Assembly: GCA_039720395.1 (NCBI GenBank)
Contig: CM077833.1
Location: 11,903,133-11,967,132, forward strand
Reading direction: 5' to 3'
DNA: 64,000 nucleotides
Source of the DNA: Liquidambar formosana
Taxonomy: Eukaryota; Streptophyta; Magnoliopsida; Saxifragales; Altingiaceae
Part shown: piece by piece, positions 1 through 9,260 of the stretch
Layout of the letters: the number at the start of each line of letters is the position of its first letter
Numbering within the stretch: position 1 is the first letter of the stretch
Program-made: the position numbers and the translations under genes
The notes under the pieces: model-generated
Database searches by the model: none
Seen by the model: the letters and a program-made list of their open reading frames with translations, nothing else
What the model was told of the DNA's origin: nothing

Positions 1-1608
1 AAAATAGTTTTGTTTTAGGAAAACAATTTGAATGACCCCATACTTAAAAAGGAAAGGCAAAAACAGTCTTTTTGGAAACCAAAGAAAACTAGGGATTCGA
101 AGGCTAAGTTATGACATGGGAAGGTTCTAGGCAAAGCCTATAGGCACCCATGTCACCCTTTCGGTTTCTCGGTTTATTTGGGCTAAATCAAGATCTTTTC
201 CATACAAAAATCAGCAAATATCATCACAAGACAGCATGCATATCATATATTCCATCCCATCATCTATGCATAATAAGCAAAATAAGATAGAAAACAGAAA
301 ATAAAATACAAAAAACCTAGGATACTTGGATCCTAGAATGAACTTGAGCCTCACGAAGAGCGCCTACGTACCATGCAATGAAATACATGGATCAAAGTCC
401 ATGTAGTTCGATTAGAATTAGGGTTAAATCCTAATATAAACCTATGGTAAAAACCCTAGGTTTCCTTATTTGAAGAAGAGTTGAATGTGATAGATAAATC
501 AAGTTTAAATTTAGAAAGAATTCCACAATATGGAAACTTTGATTAAAAAAACCAGAATTTTATTAGTTAAGGAAACCTTTGATTAAGACCATAGACTCAT
601 ATTAAAAACTAACCCTAGGAGGGAGAAGAGAAAGAGTAAGGAAGAGAAGTGAATTGGGGCACCTTCACACCCACTTACCTAAGTGCAATAGCTCCATGCA
701 TTAGCAATTTCAAGCATTGGCAGCCCTATTTACCATAGGACAATTACCACACCTATTTGCACCCTTACACGTGCTCAAAACCATGCAAATATAACAATAT
801 GCAAATCTGGACAGAATAATACTAAGGCCTAAAATCATCCACTAAATATGCTAACAGCAAAAAACAACGAATAAATATAAGCTCTAACACAATCCTAAGA
901 CCATATCATGCATAAAAACCCTAGAAATCAACTAACATGCATGCAAAAATATCATAGTTATTCCATATGTAAAACATATACAGTAACTATGAAGAAAAAT
1001 CAATAAAAAAGCCTAAACTAACATACTATATGAAACTATCCTAAAACGAGGACGCTAAAAACCCTAAACTCATAAACATGCTTAATAACCCACAAAACAA
1101 ACTCTAAACATGCTAGACTTATATTAAACAGAACTTAAATCATGTATATTAACTAACTGAAGCAATAGAACATGATAAAAATCCTAACTTTAACATGCAA
1201 TGACACTAGTTTAAAACAAGGACAACAGAAGCACTAGAATCACAACTATGCATTAGAACCCATAGAACAACCCTAAAGCATGCTATAATCAACATGAACA
1301 ACGTTTAAATCATGCATATTAACTAACTTAATTGACAACACATGATAAAAATCCTAACTTTAGCGTGCAATAAGCCTATTCTATATGAAAATCTAGTTTA
1401 AGCTTGAATAAAAGGGAAGAATACCTTAGGAAAGCTTCCTTGCTGCTGTAGAGACTCTCCTCTTGACTTGTGGATGACTTGAATCAAGCTCTCTTCAGGG
1501 CTACAGTAGGTCCTCTAGCTCTCCTTCAAGTCTCTCTCTCTTATTATCTCTCCAACACTCAGGTTTTAATACACAAAAAGTGGTCCCCTTGTGCAGAAGC
1601 ATAGGGGG

Positions 1609-1616
1609 TATTTATA
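1609..1616 (-). promoter_or_regulatory. LTR A TATA box
   Basis: The complement reads TATAAATA followed by CCCCC. The same TATAAATAC core occurs in the LTRs at 2883, 51470 and 52650, always shortly before a CT/AG-rich leader. It is probably the core promoter of this LTR. Confidence 0.6.
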
Positions 1617-1817
1617 GACTTCAATTAGGATTAACCAATGGCTGGGATTAAAACCCTAAGAATTAATCCAAGGGCTATTAGAGACCCCCTTGGGGCTTAA
1701 GTAACTTAGGAGTTACCAAAAATTAGAAGGAAACTCGTCCAAAAGAGCCCAAATACGTCAAAATAGGCAAGAGTCCGCTTCAGCAAGGAGTTAGAGTGAA
1801 AATAGGAAAGTGGCCTT

Positions 1818-1891
1818 GGGTGACCACCAGGGCCTGGGCGGCTAGCCACCTGGGCCCAGGCGGCTAGCCGCCTGGGGTTGGGTGGTCACCC
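1818..1891. repeat. GC-rich palindrome in LTR A
   Basis: The outer arms are GGGTGACCACC and GGTGGTCACCC, an exact inverted repeat. The inner part is made of GGCGGCTAGCCGCC-type palindromes. It lies about 200 bases upstream of the LTR TATA box and is far more GC-rich than its surroundings. Confidence 0.85.
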
Positions 1892-2082
1892 TAGCCCACT
1901 CCGGATTTTTGCCTATTTTTTATTCCTAATGCTTCTAGAAGTGTTTCAGGGGGCAAATGAAGTCTGATTTTGATGAAACGAAAGCCAAAACGACCGTGTT
2001 TCAATGAGGAATACATTTTTGAACATTTTAGGGTGAAAACCACTAACCATGGGGGCATGGTTAGGTTTGACAAAGGCGGTTA

Positions 2083-2087
2083 ACCGC
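2083..2087. repeat. Left target-site duplication of element B
   Basis: ACCGC directly precedes the TG of the 5' LTR and is repeated directly after the CA of the 3' LTR at 18487-18491. Confidence 0.9.
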
Positions 2088-2679
2088 TGTCACACCCCAT
2101 TTTTTGCACCACCTTACTAGGGCTCATCATTTCATGCATGTTTTTGTTTTGTTTTTGAGTCTAGTCACTTGCATTAGTTTTCTAGAGTCACAAGGACAAT
2201 GGATATGAATTTTGGTTCAAATTGGAGTTGATCTTGAGGGATAATAAGAGCTTTTGTGACTTGAGGGGCATAATCGTCTTTTAAGTCCCAAACTTTTCAT
2301 TTGACCTTGGAATGATCTCCAAATTGTCAATTGGAGTTCATATGGATGCATAAGAGGTATTTTTAGTGTCAATTTGGTAAGTCAATGGCTCGGGATTAAA
2401 ATGGCTCGATGTAGTTCAAGTTGGTTAATTGACCCTTCTTTGGGTTAGCTCTAATTGACTCACAATTACCAACCAAATCTTTTCAAATTGACTTTCATTA
2501 GTCATCATTTTACCCTCAAAAGTGTTTCATGAAGTTCAATTTTGATATGGCCTGATGATGAGTTTAGTGTGGTTATTTACGGATTATCCTTGAAGAATTA
2601 GTGCGAATCACAGCATGAGATTTTTGGTTAAAATGAAAAGAAAATTATTTTATTAAATTAGCCATTTTTATCATGACAC

Positions 2680-2742
2680 TAACACGTGTACGTATGTGAT
2701 GAGTGTGTGTACGCACATACGATACATGTGCATGCGTGTTAG
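2680..2742. repeat. Alternating purine-pyrimidine imperfect palindrome in LTR U3
   Basis: The tract consists of ACGTGTACGTATGTG, GTGTGTGTACGCACATAC and ACATGTGCATGCGTGT-like runs. The outer ends CTAACACG and CGTGTTAG are inverted repeats. It occupies the place upstream of TATA where other LTRs carry the GC-rich palindrome. The pattern is typical of DNA able to form Z-DNA or a cruciform; that is inference. Confidence 0.6.
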
Positions 2743-2882
2743 CGGTCAGTCTCCCAATTTTTATAAAAGACAATTTCCTTTTCCTATTCAGATTAGAAGT
2801 CTTTTATCATTATAAAATACCTTTTGATTATTCTCCAAAGAAACCTAGTCCAGGAAGGAAAGGGAAACTCCAGATTTCAGCT

Positions 2883-2890
2883 ATAAATAC
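2883..2890 (+). promoter_or_regulatory. TATA box of element B 5' LTR
   Basis: TATAAATA is followed by CTCTC and a purine-rich leader, matching the core promoter of LTRs at 51470 and 52650. It lies inside the stretch deleted from the 3' LTR. Confidence 0.65.
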
Positions 2891-4354
2891 TCTCTTAATG
2901 TCTTTAAACAAGGGGGAAGAGAAGAGGGTTTGGAGGGAGTGAAATTCGTCATAATTCAGCAGCAGATTTTCTGAAAACCAGCAGTCGTATTTTAATCATA
3001 ACTTTTTCATCCGAAGTCAGAATTTGATGAAATTGGTCTTGTTAGAAAGATAATTCAATTCTCTACAACTTTGTATTTCACAAGCTTTGTCCAAATCCAA
3101 CGTTTTCATACCCAAAAACGCGATTGAAGTTGCTGCTGCTGCAAAGTGACGAGAATCACTTTTTCTTTTCTCTTGTTCTCTTTTTGTTTTCTATTTCTTT
3201 TCAAAGTTGAGTGAGTTTTGATCTCTTTGCTGTGATACCACTTTGACAAAGAGGAGGATTCGTGTTGGTTTGATTCACTCTAAAGACCTGAGGAGCCACG
3301 AACAATTGCATACAGCAGCAAGGAAGGCCCTTCCTAAGGTATTCTCCTTCTCTATTCAAGCTTAAACTAGGTTTTCATATGGGTTAGGCCTATTGCATGT
3401 TAAAGGTAACTTTTTTATCATGTATTAACACTCTAGCTAGTTAATATACATGGAATATCTATTTTTTATCTACTGATTAGCATGCTTTAGGGCTGTCCTT
3501 TAGGTTTTTAATGCATAGTTGTGATTCTTGTGCTCCTGTTTGTCCTTGTGCTAGGATTAGTGTCATTGCATGTTAGAGTTAGGATTTTCATCATGTTATA
3601 TTGCTTTAGTTAGTTAATATGCATGATTTAATTTCTGTTTAGTTTGGTTTTAGCATGATTAAAGTATGTTTTGTATGTTTTTAAGCATATTTGTGAGTTT
3701 AGGGTTTTAGAGTCATTGTTTCGTGTTTGTTTTCATATAGCATGATAAAGTAGACTTTTTTATTTGGTTTTTCTTCGTGTTTGCTGTATATGTTTTTCAT
3801 ATGGAGTAAACATGATAGTTTTGCATGCATGTTAGTATGTTTTAGGGTTTTTATGCATGATATGGTTCTAGGAATATGTTAGGACTTATTATTGTTCGCT
3901 GTGTTGCTGTTAGCATGCTTAGTGGATGATTTTTAGGCCATAATACTATTCTGTCCAGATTTGCATGTTAGTGTTTTTGCATGGTTTTGAGCACTTGTAA
4001 GGGTGCAAATAGGTGTGGTATTTGTCCTATGGCAAATAGGGCTGCTTATGTCTGAAATGGCTAAATGCTTGGAGCTAATTGCGCTCAGGTAAGTGGGTGT
4101 GAAGGTGCCCCAATTCACCTTTCTTCTTAACTCATTCTCTTCTCCCTATCTAGGGTTAATTTTTAATACAAGTCCTATGGTTTAATTAGAGGTTTCCTTA
4201 ACCAACAAAATTCTGGTTTTTATTAAAGTTTCCATTTTGTGGATTTCTTTCCTAAAATCAAACTTTCTATCATATTCAACTCTTTTGATCAAATAAGGAA
4301 ACCTAGGGTTTTTACCATAGGTTTGTATTAGGATTTAACCTTAGTTCTAATCGA

Positions 4355-4399
4355 ACTACGTGGACTTTGATCCATGTATTTCGTTGCATGGTACGTAGG
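4355..4399 (+). promoter_or_regulatory. Conserved LTR hairpin block (ACGTAGGC element)
   Basis: Outer arms CTACGT and ACGTAG enclose two overlapping stems: TGGA-CTTTGA-TCCA and CCATGTA-ttcg-TTGCATGG, which share the segment TCCATGTA. The block is present in all six LTR copies here that reach this region: about 357-410 (minus), 4355, 17964, 24200-24250 (minus), 32520-32575 (minus) and 54360. It probably belongs to the transcribed R/U5 part of the LTR. Confidence 0.6.
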
Positions 4400-4880
4400 C
4401 GCTCTTCGTGAGGCTCAAGTCCGTTCTAGGATCCAAGCATCCTAGGTTTATTTATGTTTTCTTTTCTTCTTTTTATTTTCTGTTTTTATTTGCTTATTAT
4501 GCATGGATGGATGAATGAAATATATGATATGCATGCAATTCTTGTGATGATATACTTGCTGATTTTTGTATGGAAAGACTTTAATTTAGCCCAAATGAAC
4601 TGAGAGACCGAAAGGGTGACATGGGTGCCTATAGGCTTTGCCTAGAACCTTCCCATGTCATAACTTAGCCTCCGAATCCCCGATTTCTTTGGTTTTCAAA
4701 AGATTGGTTTTTGCCTTTCCTTTTTTTATGGAGTCATTCAAATTGTTTTCCTAAAACAACCTGATTTTTAGGGTTTTCCTTGTTTCCTTTAAAAAATAAG
4801 GTGGCGACTCCTTTCCTTTTTCTTTTTCAAACCCACTTTCTTTTCAATCCCTCGTGGGCCCAATTTCCGGGGTTCACAGT

Positions 4881-4899
4881 TTGGCGACTCCACTGGGGA
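4881..4899 (+). other. Primer binding site of element B
   Basis: TTGGCGACTCCACTGGGGA begins two bases after the LTR end. The equivalent sites in E (23755-23773, minus) and C (54896-54914) differ by one to three bases. I have not assigned the primer tRNA. Confidence 0.8.
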
Positions 4900-5754
4900 T
4901 TTGTGGGCTAGACTCTATAAAGTTTAAATGGGCTAGGTTAATTTCTTATGTTTAATTAAAATCAATCACATTGCATCCGCTTGATTGTGTGCTTTCATTT
5001 ATTGCATTGTGTGCGCAAACTCTTGCATGTTAGGATCGATGTCCCTCGATGTATCCTTGCCAACGATCGGCCTAGTCTCAACCTTGGTTTTCCTGATTCC
5101 ATGTGTTGGGGCGAAAGCTATCAACCTCTCTTGCCTAGTACCCTTGGGCTTGCCCTTGGGTATATTAAATGAGTTAATCACGTACTGCTGGACCCACGCG
5201 GCGTTCCTGATGCCACATGTGGTTAGGTATAAGGATTGCTCAAGCAAGTGAAGGACCCTAGCCTACCCTTATCATTAGTCCATATAGACAGACTTGTAGG
5301 ACACTACGGTCTCACCTTTATGCACCCACAATTGTTTGTAATGATGCTATGCCGTGTTTGTGGTGTGAGGCTTTATATCTTATGCCCTTAATATAGACCT
5401 TTAAACCCTAGCCTTCGTTAAGGCCATGGGTTAGGAGGAATAAATTAAGGAAATAGGATGTAAAGCTATGTTTGTGATGTGCTAGTCCTAGGGGATTAAT
5501 TAAACCTAATTGAAGGACTCTATGCCCTATTCTTTAAAACATACCCTTAATCCATGACCCCTGTAAAGGTAATTGGATAAAAGGAATGAATTAATTGAAC
5601 ATGGTGTAGAGACCGAATTCATTAAGGAAAATATGGAGGTTTAGGACAGATCCTTAGGCTAAAGGTTAAAACTTTTCTATCCATAGACGTGCTGGCTTGG
5701 ATCCGCAATCCACAAGGGCGCCTAGTGAGTGTTGAGTCCACCCATCAGACAGAC
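4900..5754 (+). other. Untranslated leader of element B
   Basis: This stretch lies between primer site and gag. About 280 bases (4975-5255) are nearly identical to the leader of C (54990-55260) and closely similar to E (23377-23670, minus), with palindromes such as CCACATGTGG. Both strands are open over about 80 codons in B, but the plus frame lacks an ATG at its start, so I do not call a gene. The rest (5255-5754) shows no gene. It may hold packaging or translation signals. Confidence 0.7.
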
Positions 5755-8700
5755 ATGGCCGACGAAAGAACTAGTGAGGGGCACTTCGACCTTGAGGCTT
5801 GCCTGAAAGCCATCATGGCCAAGCTTGATCATACCGCCGAGACATCCGATACCGCATTGAAAATGGCTCAAGAGAACCAACAGAAGATGGCGGATCTTGA
5901 ACAAAATGGCTCTAAGGCCCATTCCTCGGGTATACCTCATGGGGCTGGCACCGAAGAGGGACCTCAATCCAATGAGAACACCAAGACAAGGGGGGAAAGT
6001 AGCTCGAAACCTGAGGTCACCGACCTAGAAGGGGAAGCCAAGGGGAAAGGTACTAGCAGTGATTCCGTGTTAGCTAGCAAGGTAGAAGCTTTGGAGAGAA
6101 CCATAAAAGGGATTCGCAGGGCTGATGACATGGTCGATGTGCGGACTCTATCCCTGTTTCCAACGGCTCGTATTCCACTACAATTCAAGATGCCGGAGTT
6201 AGAAAAGTTCGATGGGACGGGTTGCCCTAAGACTCATTTGAAGATGTACGTGCGAGCTATGCACCCTCGAGGGGCTACTGACGAGCTTTTAGCTCAAATG
6301 TTCCATGAAACCTTGGCCACTTCTGCTTTGAAATGGTTCTTATCCTTGGATGAGAATAGAACCCGGACTTGGGAAGACATATGCAATGAGTTTTCAGAGC
6401 ACTACAAGTATAACACAGAGGTGGACGTTACTCGAAGGGACCTAGAAACTACCAAGCAAGGGGCTCATGAAACTTTCTCCGCTTACATTACAAGGTGGAG
6501 ACAAAAGGCGTCGAGAATGACGGATAGGCCGAATGAGGAGGACCAAATTCAGTTAGTGGTTAAGAACCTGCTGCCCGTGTATCACAAGCACCTATTTGCC
6601 CACTATTTCCCAAATTTCAAAGCTCTCATTGGGGCTGGCACGCAGGTTGAAGATGCTATCAATGATGGGACAATCAAGACTGAGGAAGTGAGGAGTCGCA
6701 AGACAAACTTTACTGGGAAGAACAATGCCGAGGTCAACACCATAACTCAACCAATCCAACCCTTTTCTCTCAATGATGTCAACCCACCTCGCCAATTCAC
6801 TGACCTATTCATGCCACTCGAAAGAGTCCTTGAAAAGCTCATAAGTCGTGACCTATTGAAGCCACTCGACCCAAGACCTCCACCAAATCCCTTACCCAAG
6901 AGCTATAATGAGAATGAGTACTGCAAGTACCACCAATCCAAAGGCCATGCCACCAATCGCTGTATTCGCCTTCGCCACCAAGTCCAAGACCTCATTGACA
7001 AGCAAGTCATTTCACCACCAACCCGTCCAAATGTCACCCGTAATCCTCTCCCATCACACAACAACACACCCCCACCTAACACCATAAATGCCATTGGGGT
7101 TGAATCCTCTCGCCCTCGCCATCCCATAAGACAATACACTCCGCTCCCCATGACCTTAACCCGTCTCTTCACCATTTGCCGCAATAACAGCCTTATCATG
7201 CCACTTCCACCAAAGCCAAGACCATCAACCCCTCACCAATATTGCCAATACCATCGTGCACCCGGCCATGACACCGAGGCTTGTTCTATACTAAAGAAGA
7301 TCATCCAAGACCTCATTGACCAAAAGGTTTTGTTGTTGCCAAAGAAATCTATCCAACAAGAGCTGAAAGAAAGATATGAAGCAGGGGATCCTCAGGTTGG
7401 CCTATTAGGTGAAGCGTCGGGGAAATATGATTACTATGTGCTGTACTCAAGCCCAAGTCCGATATCAGATGAGCCGATAGTCCCTTCAGGTTGGGATGAC
7501 TTGCCGACAGAGATGGAGAGCATCGACATGATAGAATGGGATGACTTGATGAATGACTCCGAGGAAGTCCATGACATATGGGCTAGCGATGATGAGTTGG
7601 ACCATATAACCAGAGGGGGTCGTCATTTCAAGCCCCCCCACCTAGAATCTGAAAATCCGTTGGAAGATTTGGAAGGGCAGAGGCGTCCTAGCTTGCAAGA
7701 AGAAGAGGATGAAGTGCTTAGGCAGCTGAAGAAGACCAATGCCAACATTACTATTTGGGGCTTGCTCATGGCCTCGCATAAGCACAGACAGACCGTGTTG
7801 AAACTGTTGAATCAGATACAAGTGCCTGTTGACACATCCCCCGAGGGATTGGTACATTTGGTGAATCCAACTCCCAAGAACTCAACCATCGTGTTCACCG
7901 ATGTAGACCTACCTAAAAGCGGGCCGAGCCATTCTCAAGCTCTCTATGTGACCGTTGACACTATGGGGAAGAGGGTTCCCACCGTTCTTATCGACAATGG
8001 GTCCGCACTGAATGTATGTCCTCTCCGAACTGCCACTGTTTTGGGTTTGGGACCCACTGATTTCACGCCATCTGGGCAGACCGTAAGAGCTTATGACAAC
8101 ACCCGCCGAGAAGTAATAGGGGTAGTTACTTTGCCTCTTATCATGGGACCCACTGAATTTAGGGTAGAATTCCAAGTGTTGGATGTGCCGTCATGTTTCA
8201 ACTTGCTGTTGGGCCGACCTTGGATCCATCCTGCTGGGGCTGTACCATCTTCACTCCATCAAAAGGTGAAGTTTCCTTACGAAGGGGCCATAGTAACACT
8301 TCAAGGGGACTATGAATTGAAACTCGCAGGTGTGCCTATATGTGAGATACAACCCGAATCAGCAGCGATACCGCTATCTGGGTTTGACTATGTCCAATGC
8401 ATTGAAAAAGAGCTCGAAAAGGGTGAATTAATACCCTTGGACTTTTGTCCCCATGGCAACTTGCATGTTGGTGAAATCATGAGAAGAATGAGTTTCTTTC
8501 CAGGCATGGGGCTAGGGCGTCGCCAACAAGGGATCCCTACGTCTATTCAAAGCCGTGTCACCTCATACACCTTCGGGCTAGGATATGAGCCCTCCAGAAA
8601 TGATTATGTGGAAATGCTGAAGAGGAATAAAGAGAAAGTAAGAGCCAAAGCCGAGGGAAGGGTGCCAGACCTGAGGATCTCGCCATATCGACCTACTTTG

Positions 8701-9089
8701 AATGGTTACTTCGTCAAAGAAGGGGATGATTTTCTATATTGCGGGTTTCCAGAACCCACCTTTGACCAAGCTACCAAGATCCGAGTTCCGGGTTTTGAAA
8801 TCTTCTTCACCGAATGGTATCCAATCACAGCTGAAATGGTGGATGATGAAGCCATCAATAATGAGTTCTGGGAAAAGAAAGAGGAAGACTGGGCAGAGAA
8901 CCTCGACGCAGGGGCTATGACTGAAATGTTCCAAGATATGATCCTCACCGTGGAAGACTCGACCATTGAAGAACTCCAGGGTTCATCCATTAGCCATGCT
9001 ACCGTGCCATTCCTGAATTGGTACCTTGAATGTGGTGTCATTGCGGAGATCCATGAAGAAGAAGACCTTGGCCTACCTGATAGCAGCTT
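5755..9089 (+). CDS. gag-pro: gag-protease polyprotein of element B (exon 1)
   Basis: This frame of about 1110 codons encodes the structural protein and protease. I chose ATG 5755 because the start MADE(R/A)TSEG is conserved in C (MADEATSEG), with a close variant in E (MANEGASEG); the frame is open further upstream without an ATG. In order: a retrotransposon gag domain (nt 6180-6640), two zinc knuckles of C-x2-H-x4-H-x4-C type (near 6917 and 7240), a pepsin-like protease with DNGSALNVC (near 7990; the usual T/S after D is N, common in this group), and a G-patch-like segment GMGLG (near 8505). The frame would end at a TAG (9091-9093), but a GTAGGT donor overlaps that stop. Splicing to 9261 joins it in frame to pol. 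I see no internal stop. Confidence 0.9.
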
Positions 9090-9260
9090 GTAGGTGTCTT
9101 AGTTTAGTAATATTTCCCTAATTCAATAAGATGTATCTACTTTACTCACTTTGTGGAGTCATAGTATTGATACAGATTTGTTTGTTTTCCTTCTTTCTTT
9201 TGTGTGTCATTCCCATTATTCCTAGTCAATAAAGTGTGCTTTCTTTCTCTATATATGCAG
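9090..9260 (+). other. Putative intron between protease and reverse transcriptase
   Basis: The 171-nt segment starts GTAGGT and ends ATATATGCAG after a T-rich tract. Removing it deletes the gag-pro stop codon and keeps the frame: the last two bases of exon 1 pair with the first base of exon 2, giving F-V-S-F-L-S-S-M-D. The reading VSFLSSMD upstream of the first pol methionine is conserved in C. Similar gaps exist in C (58626-58811) and E (19536-19713, minus). An intron at this place is known in Ogre elements; splicing here is inferred. Confidence 0.75.

Larger units (their letters stand above)
1..2082 (-). mobile_element. Inverted LTR fragment of a Tat/Ogre-like gypsy element (copy A)
   Basis: Read on the minus strand, this stretch follows the LTRs of the neighbouring gypsy elements. 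It has a U3 part with a GC-rich palindrome (1818-1891), a TATAAATA box (complement of 1609-1616), a CT/AG-rich leader, the conserved hairpin block around 357-416, and the U5-like end with short A/T runs at position 1. The element continues beyond the left window edge. On the right the LTR is cut at the palindrome GGCGGTTAACCGC, where element B has inserted. No coding sequence is seen; the short open frames inside are incidental. Confidence 0.85.
2088..4878 (+). repeat. 5' LTR of element B (2791 bp)
   Basis: It starts TGTCACACCCC and ends GGGTTCACA directly before the primer site. Inside are an alternating purine-pyrimidine tract (2680-2742), a TATA box (2883), a CT-rich leader, and a conserved hairpin block (4355-4399). 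Most of the 5' half matches the 3' LTR at 16964, but 2449-3729 is missing there. Confidence 0.92.

Noticed and set aside
2703..2942. Open frame of 79 codons in the B LTR
   Set aside because: It covers the alternating tract, TATA box and leader of the LTR and is not kept in other LTRs.
3933..4118. 61-codon frame, found again at 17540-17725
   Set aside because: The two are identical only because they lie in the two LTRs of element B.
4999..5247. Antisense 82-codon frame in the leader, also seen in copies C and E
   Set aside because: It mirrors a conserved nucleotide block. The plus strand is equally open and a coding signal cannot be told from RNA conservation, so I report it as a leader finding only.
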